A stretch of 64,000 nt of DNA from JBJGXI01 sp045635475 (GCF_045635475.1 NZ_JBJGXI010000022.1:17657-81656); one strand, 5' to 3'; positions 35,738 to 44,203 are shown, counted from the stretch's first letter. The notes: generated from the sequence alone by a model not told the origin. Translations and numbers: made by a program.

Positions 35738-36407
35738 CAAAATTAAGAAAAGCTTGGATGATTATATTGGATCCGATAATTTATTTTCGAACAAAGATAA
35801 AGAAGAACTGTATTCAAGGTTAACGACAAAGCAACAAAAGCAGTTTTATACTCATAAATCTTATAATCTTAAAAACGTTTTACTCAGTTTAGTATTAGTT
35901 TCTATTTTATTTTTAATCGGATATATGACTGTAACTGAAATACAGAAGGATAGGATAAATAGCTCCGGTGAACCTAATAGTATCATAGATGAGAACGACA
36001 CCACTAACATACCTGTTGGAGATTTTACAGTTTATGAAGACGTGTTAACAGCAGAAGATATAGAAGTAGATATCGACGGAGATGGTCAAAATGAGCGGAT
36101 TATTTTAAATATTTCTCCAGCACCAGTACCAGATCCAGATAATGAAGGTCAGTACCTTTGGGACAGCAGCCAGGTATGGCAGTTACTGGTGCAAGATGAA
36201 GGGGAATATTATACTTTATTCGATGACCACGTACATGGGTTGGCTGAAATGTATGTGGTAAATGAAGAGAATAATCAAAATGCTATTGTATTTCAGCAAA
36301 AAGGTACAAATATGAACTTGTCTGTATTCAGATATAAGGATGGTTACTTTGAAAAATCAGTAGTATACAATTCAGGAATGATTCTTCATCGCTCTGCGAT
36401 TAAATAG
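35730..36407 (+). CDS. Membrane-anchored putative anti-sigma factor (pair 2)
   Basis: 225 residues: N-terminus MNNKIKKSLDDYIGSDNLFSNKDKEELYSRL resembles that of pair 1 (L.KAFDNYIG.NTLVKDEDKERFYMRI), then one membrane segment (about 45-65), then an extracytoplasmic domain beginning with an acidic FG-GAP/EF-hand-like loop DIDGDGQNERIIL. The external domains of the two pairs are unrelated, which suggests two different inputs to similar sigma factors. TTG start seven bases after AGGAGG, as in pair 1. Confidence 0.75.
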   Translation: MNNKIKKSLDDYIGSDNLFSNKDKEELYSRLTTKQQKQFYTHKSYNLKNVLLSLVLVSILFLIGYMTVTEIQKDRINSSGEPNSIIDENDTTNIPVGDFTVYEDVLTAEDIEVDIDGDGQNERIILNISPAPVPDPDNEGQYLWDSSQVWQLLVQDEGEYYTLFDDHVHGLAEMYVVNEENNQNAIVFQQKGTNMNLSVFRYKDGYFEKSVVYNSGMILHRSAIK

Positions 36408-36511
36408 AATTAAAAAATAAGGCTGTTTTCGTCTGTATTGTTCCTTGGATACAAGCAAAATTCTGATTTGTTAAAATATATTATAGAAAATCGAGAAGCG
36501 AGGTGTAAGGT

Positions 36512-36781
36512 ATGATCAAAAACTTTAGCTTTTGGTCTATATGTCTAGTAATCATAGGTTTGTTCTTAGCGATTGAACCATTTTCATCTCTTAATTTACC
36601 GTTAATCACAAATTGGTATGGCGTTTTCGTAGGAGCAATCCTATATTTAATTGGATTTGTTTTATCACTTTTTGCTATTGTCAGACAAGAAAAAGGGGTA
36701 ACAAAGTATATTTCACTTATTTCTATGTTCTTTGCATTATATTGTGTTGTTACTTTGTTAATCAATATAGGTAGAATTTAA
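36512..36781 (+). CDS. Small three-helix membrane protein
   Basis: 89 residues with three hydrophobic segments (about 7-24, 33-56, 66-85). ATG after GCGAGGTG. A short terminator follows. Family not recognised. Confidence 0.62.
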   Translation: MIKNFSFWSICLVIIGLFLAIEPFSSLNLPLITNWYGVFVGAILYLIGFVLSLFAIVRQEKGVTKYISLISMFFALYCVVTLLINIGRI

Positions 36782-36783
36782 AG

Positions 36784-36807
36784 AGACTGCTTGTAGCGGT
36801 CTTTTTA
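36784..36807 (+). terminator. Short terminator
   Basis: GACTGC/GCGGTC stem (one G-T pair) with TTGTA loop and five Ts. Confidence 0.6.
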
Positions 36808-36889
36808 TAATTTTATCTATGGCAATTTAATCAATTAATCCGAAACGTTTTGCATTAAGGTTTCGTACAGTAATTAAGGAGGGATTAGA

Positions 36890-37084
36890 TTGCGAAGAGA
36901 AAAAGAGAATCCCGAAAGAACCAGAGAGCGAATCCATCAAGAAGAGTTAAAAAGAAATCCTGCTGGAAACATTCACGGTGGTGGACTACCTGATTTAGTT
37001 GGTGGTTTAAGTTGGAAAGGTACAGGAATGCTTATTCTGATAATGATATTAGGATTTATAATATATGCCGTATTCTTTCGATAA
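36890..37084 (+). CDS. Small single-pass membrane protein (DUF6366-like)
   Basis: 64 residues: charged N-terminal half (RREKENPERTRERIHQEELKRNPAGN), a PDLVGGLSWKGTG block, and one C-terminal membrane segment. This layout resembles small Bacillus proteins of the DUF6366 type (assignment from memory). TTG start seven bases after AAGGAGGG. Function unknown. Confidence 0.6.
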   Translation: MRREKENPERTRERIHQEELKRNPAGNIHGGGLPDLVGGLSWKGTGMLILIMILGFIIYAVFFR

Positions 37085-37224
37085 AGAATGCTATTAAACT
37101 CCTTAATTGCACAATTACCTATCTATTCTAAAGCTGTCTTATAAAAGAATCTTTTAACAAGACTTATATAAATTTTAAAAATAAATTCAAAATGATTATT
37201 TGTACTTTTAGGAGGGGTACTATT

Positions 37225-37629
37225 CTGAAAAAAGTATTCAGTGTTTTAGCAGTGATTTTGGGAATGACAATTTTACTTTATTTGATGGTTGGCAATTACC
37301 ACGACATTCAACTAGCATCACAAAGAGCATCAGGGGATATCATCAATCTACTAACGACAATGTCTTTGTGGGCATTCCTATTTGGTGTATTGATGGAATG
37401 GAACGGTTTAAGAAAGCTTGTCAGAGGAAAGTTTACATTGAATTGGCAACTTCTTATTCCAACAGTGATATTGTCTGTTCTTATGTTTATTCCAACTATC
37501 TATTGGTATTTGTGGTATGGGGGGACAGATAATGTATATCCTGATATTTTCGCACTGCCTGAAACACATATGGTTTTATCGGTGTTAGCAGGAACGATGT
37601 TGGTTCGTTCTTTTGTAGATAATAAGTAA
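37225..37629 (+). CDS. Small membrane protein with probable CTG start, paralogue of 19744
   Basis: 134 residues with four hydrophobic segments. C-terminus SVLAGTMLVRSFVDNK matches the protein at 19744. The frame extends to an ATG at 37192, but AGGAGGGG (37210-37217) lies inside that extension and is spaced seven bases from CTG 37225, giving MKKVFSVLAVILG, a normal membrane-protein N-terminus. CTG initiation is therefore inferred. Function unknown. Confidence 0.65.
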   Translation: MKKVFSVLAVILGMTILLYLMVGNYHDIQLASQRASGDIINLLTTMSLWAFLFGVLMEWNGLRKLVRGKFTLNWQLLIPTVILSVLMFIPTIYWYLWYGGTDNVYPDIFALPETHMVLSVLAGTMLVRSFVDNK

Positions 37630-37740
37630 ATTTTTATGCACTTATTTGGCTATTTTCACAACCGACAAGTAAGCAACCATTTATGGAAAAACACTCTAAA
37701 AACCGTAGCATCTAGATTCTAAAATGAAAGGGAGGATAAA

Positions 37741-38193
37741 ATGGGGGAAACCCAATGGGATATACAAGAAGTGAAACGTTTAAAAAAGAAGCAAGTAATT
37801 CAATACAATCTCGCAATGCTATTAGTATTTGTGCTGTTTGGTTATTTTGTTGAGATTGGAAAAGTTTCCATGATTTTCGTAATGTTTTGCGTGCTTTGCT
37901 GGATAATTGCAGTTACCTCGTTATACACGCTAAATACAGGAAAGCCGGTCGGTACAAAGACAAATAAGCGGTTGCAGGAATTTGACAGAGACCGTTTGGG
38001 AGAGAAACGTTGGAAGCGTAGAACAATGATAGGTGCTGTCCTTATTAGTGTAGTGAGTGTTGCTTTAACAGTGTTTTTGTTTTATACAAATTTTGAGAAT
38101 TCAAGGATGGAATTCCCTCGCGATGCCTTCCCACTTATCGGTGTGTGGGTAGGATATAATTTAGGTGAGCTGGTTAGAATCAGTAATTTGTAA
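37741..38193 (+). CDS. Membrane protein of unknown function
   Basis: 150 residues with about four hydrophobic segments and a strongly basic middle loop (KTNKRLQEFDRDRLGEKRWKRR). ATG five bases after GGGAGG. No recognised family. Same island. Confidence 0.6.
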   Translation: MGETQWDIQEVKRLKKKQVIQYNLAMLLVFVLFGYFVEIGKVSMIFVMFCVLCWIIAVTSLYTLNTGKPVGTKTNKRLQEFDRDRLGEKRWKRRTMIGAVLISVVSVALTVFLFYTNFENSRMEFPRDAFPLIGVWVGYNLGELVRISNL

Positions 38194-38303
38194 TTAAATA
38201 TCGGAAAATTCACTCTTCTGTTATGCTAAACACAACCCCATTAATTGTTCAAACTAGTGAGGTGATTGATCATTGAAATCGTGTTTGGAAGGAGGGGACA
38301 CTA

Positions 38304-38660
38304 CTGAAAAAGATCAGGAACGTTCTAGTTATTAGTTTGATAGTGTTTGTATTTGTATCTGTAATTTCAATTATTTTTACTTCCAGTTTAAACAGACATG
38401 TCATTGGTGTAGCTGGAATTATTGTAGGTTTTATTTTAATCTTGCCAGCTATAAAAATTCACCGTTTGATATTCTTTGCAAGTCGAGCTAACCATGCAGA
38501 TGTGATTTTCCCAGATGAACACTTACAACAAAAAATGTACAAAGAATATGAAAAGAAAGAAAACGAAAATACAAATTCAGAATCAAAATTGGTGATCGAT
38601 TCACTAGGTTACTCAGGGCTTTTAATTATGATTGTTTGTATTTTTATCGTTCCTTTGTGA
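38304..38660 (+). CDS. Small membrane protein with probable CTG start
   Basis: 118 residues with segments at about 6-22, 29-48 and 100-117. AAGGAGGGG at 38289-38297 is six bases from CTG 38304 (MKKIRNVLVISLIVFVFV). There is no ATG, GTG or TTG between an in-frame stop at 38274 and this CTG; the next possible start is TTG 38337, which has no ribosome binding site and cuts into the first membrane segment. Family not recognised. Confidence 0.6.
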   Translation: MKKIRNVLVISLIVFVFVSVISIIFTSSLNRHVIGVAGIIVGFILILPAIKIHRLIFFASRANHADVIFPDEHLQQKMYKEYEKKENENTNSESKLVIDSLGYSGLLIMIVCIFIVPL

Positions 38661-38724
38661 TGTATAAAAGAGTAGTTGAATTTAATAAACACATCAAATA
38701 TCTATTATGAAGGAGATAAGAGAA

Positions 38725-38886
38725 TTGACAATCAGGTATATTTCTTGGAGAGTAATGCTTACGACAATGCTCTTGGCGGGAGTTTTATTAACAACTGTTT
38801 TTGATAAGAGTATTTATGGAAGTATTTTGCTCGTGTGCGCTTTAAATATCCTTTTCATAGTTCATCATTTTGAAAATACAGAATAA
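38725..38886 (+). CDS. Two-helix membrane peptide (53 residues)
   Basis: MTIRYISWRVMLTTMLLAGVL...SILLVCALNILFIVHHFENTE (shown in part): two hydrophobic segments and a short polar tail. TTG start after GAAGGAGATAAG. Downstream (about 38907-38932) is a weak AAATCT/AGATTT hairpin with a T run. Last member of the small membrane protein series. Confidence 0.5.
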   Translation: MTIRYISWRVMLTTMLLAGVLLTTVFDKSIYGSILLVCALNILFIVHHFENTE

Positions 38887-39081
38887 AAGCAGATGATCTT
38901 TATGAGTAAATCTTTTCTAATAGATTTTTTCGTTAAATTATTTAAAATCCCGCAGTTTAATCTAATTCTTTAATAAATGCTGCCTCGAAATGCTAACTTC
39001 TGGGAGTATGCACCCTTGCTATAGAAAACACCAACACCATGCAGAGAGAGAGCAGGTGGCAATGCGCAACTTAAGATTTTA

Positions 39082-39261
39082 AGCGGCCACACGGGACCTT
39101 ATTTCACTTAATTTGACATTTATGTTGGTTTGGCGGCCACCAGAGACCTTATTTATTAAGTGCAACATACACCAACATCAATTTTACTCAAATAAGCGCA
39201 CTGGTGTCCGCACAATTTTAATTATGCCTTTTTTGTCACAGATAAGCGCCGGGGTGTCCGT
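39082..39261. repeat. Nested inverted-repeat array (four related arms)
   Basis: Two forward arms AGCGGCCACACGGGACC...TTATTT (39082-39104) and GGCGGCCACCAGAGACC...TTATTT (39132-39154) face two reverse arms AAATAAGCGCACTGGTGTCC-GC (39190-39211) and GATAAGCGCCGGGGTGTCCG (39241-39260). The arms pair in nested fashion, and a weaker pairing (TTATGTTGGT near 39120 with ACACCAACAT near 39170) lies inside. Looks like a composite mobile palindromic repeat. The rest of 38887-39479 holds no supported gene. Confidence 0.65.
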
Positions 39262-39479
39262 CAACGAAAACGAACTCACGGAATTCACCCTTCATGAAGT
39301 TATGCCGCACTGCGCTCCTCGGCCCAACCTTAGCATAATTCACGGTCATATATTAGCTCTCACTCCACTACTAATTTCACTAAAATCCCTTTGTGTATGA
39401 CCCTCTTATTAGGCTATATTAAGTGTAGTATGCGATAATTAACTTATCAGTTTAAAAAGTATCTTGGAGGTTGGTTTAT

Positions 39480-40430
39480 TTGCCAATTGGTATTTCTAAG
39501 TCTAGAAAAGTAGTCGTTGTTGGTACTGGATTTGTTGGCTCAAGCTATGCGTATTCATTAGTGAATCAAGGGATTGCTAATGAATTAGTACTCGTTGATT
39601 TGAATAAGGAAAAGGCAGAAGGGGAGGCGCGCGATTTAAATCACGGGATGCCGTTTGGTTTTCCGATGCGTATTCGTTCCGGTGGATATGAGGAATGTAG
39701 TGATGCCGATTTAGTAGTAATAACTGCTGGTGCGAACCAAGCTCCAGGGGAGACGCGTTTAGATTTGGTTAGTAAAAATGCGAAGATCTTCAAAACGATT
39801 GTAACGAGTATTATGGAAACTGGCTTTCAAGGAATATTCGTCGTGGCTACGAATCCAGTCGACATTCTAAGTCATGTTACGTTAAGCGTGTCTGGTTTGC
39901 CAAAAGAACGTGTAATTGGATCTGGGACAATCTTAGATACTGCGCGTTTCCGTTATTTATTAAGTGAACATTTTCAAGTCGATTCTCGTAATGTACATGC
40001 TTATATTATTGGTGAACACGGTGATTCCGAATTGGCTGTTTGGAGTCATGTGCAAATCGGTGGTGTGCCATTAAAACGTTATGCTAAATTAGACAACGTT
40101 GAAGAAAATAAGGATATGCAATTGATCTTTGAAAATGTACGTGATGCTGCCTATCATATTATTGAGCGTAAAGGTGCCACCTATTATGGAATTGGTATGG
40201 GACTAGCGAGATTAACGAAGGCAATTCTAGATAATGAAAACTCCATTATTACCGTGTCGACATTGCTAGAAGGGGAATACGGATTAGATAACGTGTTTTT
40301 AGGTGTACCTGCTGTCGTCAATCAGTATGGTGTGCGTGAGATTTTAGAATTGGAACTTAATCCACAAGAACAAGCTAAACTAGAAAAATCAGGAAAAATC
40401 CTTAAAGAACTTACAGAAAAAGTACTATAA
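39480..40430 (+). CDS. ldh: L-lactate dehydrogenase
   Basis: NAD-dependent reduction of pyruvate to L-lactate, regenerating NAD+ for GAPDH. 316 residues. NAD-binding VVVVGTGFVGSSYA at about 11-24; substrate Arg in the ATNPVDIL region; active-site His in IGEHGDSE. Start TTG 39480, ten bases after GGAGG; TTG 39471 abuts the ribosome binding site. Lies before the glycolytic operon with a glutaredoxin-like gene 25 bp behind it. Confidence 0.94.
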   Translation: MPIGISKSRKVVVVGTGFVGSSYAYSLVNQGIANELVLVDLNKEKAEGEARDLNHGMPFGFPMRIRSGGYEECSDADLVVITAGANQAPGETRLDLVSKNAKIFKTIVTSIMETGFQGIFVVATNPVDILSHVTLSVSGLPKERVIGSGTILDTARFRYLLSEHFQVDSRNVHAYIIGEHGDSELAVWSHVQIGGVPLKRYAKLDNVEENKDMQLIFENVRDAAYHIIERKGATYYGIGMGLARLTKAILDNENSIITVSTLLEGEYGLDNVFLGVPAVVNQYGVREILELELNPQEQAKLEKSGKILKELTEKVL

Positions 40431-40455
40431 GATATAACCTTGGAGATGAACAATC

Positions 40456-40689
40456 ATAAAAACAATCAAGTTTTATACAAAAAAACAGTGCCCACTATGT
40501 GAGGAGGCCAAGGACCTCCTCCTCTCCTTGCAACCAGAATTCACTTTTCAACTAGAAGAAATTGATATTTATGAGGATGATCAATTATTAGAAGCATATC
40601 AGTTAATGATCCCGGTGATTGAAGTGGATGAAAAGCAAGTAACCTATGGGAACATTGACTTAGCAGCGGTGATTGAAGCGTTAGCGTAA
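40456..40689 (+). CDS. Glutaredoxin-like protein with probable ATA start
   Basis: 77-residue thioredoxin-fold protein of the NrdH/glutaredoxin-like (DUF836-type) class: N-terminal KFYTKKQCPLCEEAKDLL with a CPLC active site, then LEEIDIYED and the cis-Pro region MIPVIEV. In-frame stop 40447-40449 leaves no ATG, GTG or TTG before the conserved N-terminus; GGAGATGA is spaced for ATA 40456 (or ATC 40453). Many Bacilli carry such a gene directly before cggR. It follows ldh and precedes the cggR promoter. Confidence 0.8.
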   Translation: MKTIKFYTKKQCPLCEEAKDLLLSLQPEFTFQLEEIDIYEDDQLLEAYQLMIPVIEVDEKQVTYGNIDLAAVIEALA

Positions 40690-40706
40690 AAAGAAGTAGA
40701 AAATTG

Positions 40707-40735
40707 TTGTGGTAAAACACACCATCTGATACAAT
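40707..40735 (+). promoter_or_regulatory. Promoter of the cggR-gapA operon
   Basis: TTGTGG and TACAAT with 17-bp spacing, about 97 bp before cggR and upstream of the CggR operator. Confidence 0.65.
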
Positions 40736-40765
40736 AATAGTTGCAAGAGGAAATTTTTTTGCTGC

Positions 40766-40806
40766 TTGTGGGACATAATACGACTAGCAGGGACATATTC
40801 TACCCG
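40766..40806 (+). promoter_or_regulatory. CggR operator
   Basis: Direct repeats GTGGGACATAATACG and CAGGGACATATTCTA, their GGGAC cores 20 bp apart, followed by a weaker CGGAACATA. This matches the CGGGAC-type direct-repeat operator of CggR, located between promoter and cggR as in B. subtilis. Confidence 0.75.
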
Positions 40807-40831
40807 GAACATAAATAGAAGGAGATAATTT

Positions 40832-41860
40832 ATGAGAGCACTCATTGATCTTCAAAAAAAATTATTCCCTGATTTGCTCGATATCATGCAGCGAAGATAT
40901 GTCATTTTGCATTATATTCAACTGATGGAGCCAATTGGTAGGCGAAGCTTAGCTGATCATATTGGTATGGCAGAAAGAATCGTTAGATCTGAAATTGAGT
41001 TTTTTAACAAGCATGATCTCGTTTATGTGACAACGAAAGGGATGCACCTTACACTATCAGGCAGGGAAGTATTAGAGCAGCTTGCTACATTCATGAAAGA
41101 AGTTAGCGGGTTTAGCGTTTTAGAATCGCATATTAAGGAAACATTACAATTGAAGCAAGTAATTGTCGTTCCTGGTAATAGTGATGAGCAAGATTGGGTA
41201 AAACAAGAGTTAGGAAAAGCTTGCGTACACTATCTTAAATCTGTCGTTACTTCCAATCAAACGATTGCTGTTACAGGTGGAACAACGATGGCTGCTGTTG
41301 CTGACATGATGACACCGTTAGAAAAGGCAAAGGATTGTATGTTTGTGCCTGCTCGTGGAGGACTTGGCGAACGGGTAGAAAATCAAGCAAATACGATTTG
41401 CGCGAAGATGGCGAATAAAGCGAATGGGGAATATCGATTGTTGCATGTTCCAGATCCATTAAGTGAGGAATCTTATCAATCGATTATTGGTGAGCCATCC
41501 GTAAAAGAGATATTAAACTTAATACGAGAATCCAATGTAGTCATTCATGGAATTGGAAATGCGTTAACGATGGCTAAGCGTAGGAAAGCGTCAGAACAAG
41601 TGATTGATAAACTTGTATCTGAACAAGCAGTGAGCGAAGCATTTGGGTATTATTTTAATGACAGTGGTGAGGTAGTCCATAAAGTTCGCACTGTTGGAAT
41701 GCAAATGGAGGACCTGCAATTTACAAACTGTGTTATTGCTGTCGCAGGCGGTAAGTCAAAAACAAAAGCGATCACGTCCTATTTTAATCAGGGTAGAAGT
41801 GATATTTTGATTACCGATGAAGCAGCAGCGAAAGAGTTAATAAGGGAATTTTCCCTTTAA
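40832..41860 (+). CDS. cggR: Central glycolytic genes regulator CggR
   Basis: SorC-family repressor of the gapA operon, released by fructose-1,6-bisphosphate. 342 residues. N-terminal winged helix (about 15-75, GRRSLADHIGMAERIVRSEIEFF) and C-terminal sugar-phosphate-binding domain with VTGGTTMAAVADMM and VPARGGLGERVENQANTICA. ATG after AGAAGGAG. First gene of cggR-gapA-pgk-tpiA-gpmI-eno and autoregulated through the operator just upstream. Confidence 0.95.
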   Translation: MRALIDLQKKLFPDLLDIMQRRYVILHYIQLMEPIGRRSLADHIGMAERIVRSEIEFFNKHDLVYVTTKGMHLTLSGREVLEQLATFMKEVSGFSVLESHIKETLQLKQVIVVPGNSDEQDWVKQELGKACVHYLKSVVTSNQTIAVTGGTTMAAVADMMTPLEKAKDCMFVPARGGLGERVENQANTICAKMANKANGEYRLLHVPDPLSEESYQSIIGEPSVKEILNLIRESNVVIHGIGNALTMAKRRKASEQVIDKLVSEQAVSEAFGYYFNDSGEVVHKVRTVGMQMEDLQFTNCVIAVAGGKSKTKAITSYFNQGRSDILITDEAAAKELIREFSL

Positions 41861-41893
41861 TATATATATTTAATTATCCAAGGAGGAAAAATG

Positions 41894-42901
41894 ATGACTG
41901 TAAAAGTTGGTATTAATGGATTTGGTCGTATTGGCCGTAACGTATTTCGTCAAGCTTTAAAAAACAATGAGGTGGAAGTAGTAGCGGTTAACGATTTAAC
42001 TGATGCTAATATGCTTGCACACCTGTTGAAATATGATACTGTTCACGGAAAGCTAGAAGAAGAAGTTACTGTAAATGGTACTAATTTAGTTGTAGCTGGT
42101 AAAGAAATTAAAGTACTTTCTGAGCGCGATCCTGCTAACCTTGGTTGGGGAGATCTTGGTGTAGAAGTAGTAATCGAATCTACTGGTCGTTTCACAAAGC
42201 GTGAAGACGCAAGCAAGCACCTTGATGCTGGCGCGAAAAAAGTCGTTATCTCTGCTCCTGCTAACGGAGAAGACTTAACAATCGTAATGGGTGTTAACGA
42301 AGATAAATATGATGCAGCTAGCCACCACGTGCTTTCTAACGCATCTTGTACAACAAACTGTCTTGCACCATTCGCGAAAGTACTTAATGATAGCTTCGGT
42401 CTTAAGCGTGGTATGATGACAACTGTACACTCATACACAAATGATCAACAAATTCTTGATTTGCCACACAAAGACTACCGTCGTGCTCGTGCGGCAGCAG
42501 AAAACATTATCCCAACAAGCACTGGAGCTGCAAAAGCAGTATCATTAGTTCTTCCTGAATTAAAAGGAAAATTAAATGGTATGGCAATGCGTGTACCTAC
42601 TCCAGACGGTTCATTAGTTGACCTTGTTGCTGAATTAGATAAAGACGTAACTGCTGAAGAAGTTAACGCAGCATTCAAAGAAGCATCTGAAGGTAAAATG
42701 AAAGGTATTCTTGGTTACAGTGAAGAGCCTTTAGTATCTGCTGACTATGTTGGCGATCCACATTCTTCTACTATTGATGCATTATCTACAATGGTAATGG
42801 AAGGTAACATGGTTAAAGTTGTATCTTGGTATGACAACGAAATGGGTTACTCTTCTCGTTGTGTAGATTTAGCTGTTTATTTGAAAAAACAAGGCCTATA
42901 A
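41894..42901 (+). CDS. gapA: Glyceraldehyde-3-phosphate dehydrogenase (glycolytic)
   Basis: NAD-dependent oxidation of GAP to 1,3-bisphosphoglycerate. 335 residues. NAD motif INGFGRIGR; catalytic Cys152 in SNASCTTNC; His in HSYTNDQ. Codon use is strongly biased as for a highly expressed gene. Start ATG 41894 seven bases after AAGGAGG (ATG 41891 too close). Second gene of the CggR operon, followed by a G/C-rich hairpin before pgk. Confidence 0.97.
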   Translation: MTVKVGINGFGRIGRNVFRQALKNNEVEVVAVNDLTDANMLAHLLKYDTVHGKLEEEVTVNGTNLVVAGKEIKVLSERDPANLGWGDLGVEVVIESTGRFTKREDASKHLDAGAKKVVISAPANGEDLTIVMGVNEDKYDAASHHVLSNASCTTNCLAPFAKVLNDSFGLKRGMMTTVHSYTNDQQILDLPHKDYRRARAAAENIIPTSTGAAKAVSLVLPELKGKLNGMAMRVPTPDGSLVDLVAELDKDVTAEEVNAAFKEASEGKMKGILGYSEEPLVSADYVGDPHSSTIDALSTMVMEGNMVKVVSWYDNEMGYSSRCVDLAVYLKKQGL

Positions 42902-42923
42902 TAGATATAAATAGACAAAGATA

Positions 42924-42955
42924 ATGGGAGGGGGATCTATCCTCCTCCTGTTTTC
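42924..42955 (+). terminator. Intercistronic hairpin between gapA and pgk
   Basis: GGGAGGGGGA pairs with TCCTCCTCC (one mismatch), loop TCTA, then TGTTTTC. Probably partial termination or mRNA 3'-end stabilisation of the gapA message rather than a full stop. Confidence 0.6.
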
Positions 42956-43006
42956 ATCTTGTCTAAAAAACGTACATAATAACTGAATGTAAGGAGGCAG
43001 ATTTTA

Positions 43007-44188
43007 ATGAATAAACAAACGATTCGTGATTTAGATGTTAACGGTAAAAAAGTGTTCTGTCGTGTTGATTTCAACGTGCCAATGAACGAAGGACAAGTAA
43101 CAGATGATACAAGAATCAAAGCTGCACTTCCAACAATTCAACACCTTGTTGACCAAGGGGCTAAGGTTATTCTTGCTAGTCACTTAGGTCGCCCTAAAGG
43201 TGCAGTAGTAGAAGAACTTCGCTTAGACGCTGTTGCAAAACGCCTTAGCGATTTACTTGGCAAAACAGTAACAAAAACGGATGAAGTATCTGGTTCAGAA
43301 GTGGACGAAGCAATTGCTGGTTTAGGTAATGGCGATGTTCTATTAATTGAAAACGTTCGTTTCCATCCAGGCGAAACAAAAAATGATCCTGAATTAGCAA
43401 AAGCATTTGCAAGTATGGCAGATTATTTTGTTAATGATGCGTTTGGTGCAGCACACCGTGCTCATGCGTCAACGGCAGGTATTGCTGAACACGTACCATC
43501 TGCAGCAGGTTTCTTACTTGAAAAAGAATTAGAAGTACTAGGTAAAGCGTTGTCCAATCCGGACCGTCCATTCACAGCTATTATTGGTGGGGCGAAGGTT
43601 AAGGACAAAATTGGTGTAATCGATAATCTACTTGATAAAGTAGACAACTTAATTATCGGTGGTGGATTAGCTTATACTTTCATTAAGGCACAAGGCTATG
43701 AAATCGGAAAATCTCTATTAGAAGAAGACAAAATTGAGTTAGCAAAAGAATTTATGCAAAAAGCGAAAGACAATGGTGTTAATTTACTATTGCCTGTTGA
43801 TGTAGTAGTTGCAGATGATTTTTCTAATGATGCGAATAAAAAAGAAGTAAATATCGATAGCATTCCAGCTGATTGGGAAGCATTAGATATTGGACCGAAA
43901 ACACGTGAGCAATACAGCCAAATTGTTAAAGATTCGAAGCTAGTCATTTGGAATGGTCCAATGGGTGTATTTGAAATAGAAGCATTTGCAAATGGTACAA
44001 AAGCTGTAGCAGATGCACTTGCGAATACAGCTGGCTATACAGTAATCGGTGGCGGTGACTCTGCAGCGGCTGTAGAGAAATTCCACTATGCGGAACAAAT
44101 GGATCATATCTCTACTGGTGGCGGCGCATCGCTAGAGTTTATGGAAGGTAAAGTATTACCAGGCGTAGATGCTTTAAGCGATAAATAA
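43007..44188 (+). CDS. pgk: Phosphoglycerate kinase
   Basis: Transfers phosphate from 1,3-bisphosphoglycerate to ADP. 393 residues, standard length. N-terminal KVFCRVDFNVPM motif, LASHLGRPKG, and the C-terminal nucleotide-binding GGGDSAAAVEK and STGGGASLEF. ATG after AAGGAGG. Member of the glycolytic operon. Confidence 0.97.
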   Translation: MNKQTIRDLDVNGKKVFCRVDFNVPMNEGQVTDDTRIKAALPTIQHLVDQGAKVILASHLGRPKGAVVEELRLDAVAKRLSDLLGKTVTKTDEVSGSEVDEAIAGLGNGDVLLIENVRFHPGETKNDPELAKAFASMADYFVNDAFGAAHRAHASTAGIAEHVPSAAGFLLEKELEVLGKALSNPDRPFTAIIGGAKVKDKIGVIDNLLDKVDNLIIGGGLAYTFIKAQGYEIGKSLLEEDKIELAKEFMQKAKDNGVNLLLPVDVVVADDFSNDANKKEVNIDSIPADWEALDIGPKTREQYSQIVKDSKLVIWNGPMGVFEIEAFANGTKAVADALANTAGYTVIGGGDSAAAVEKFHYAEQMDHISTGGGASLEFMEGKVLPGVDALSDK

Positions 44189-44203
44189 AGGAGAGGTGTT
44201 CGT

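Noticed and set aside
39113..39400. 95-codon frame over the palindromic array before ldh
   Set aside because: It runs through the repeat arms, has no ribosome binding site, and its sequence mirrors the inverted repeats.
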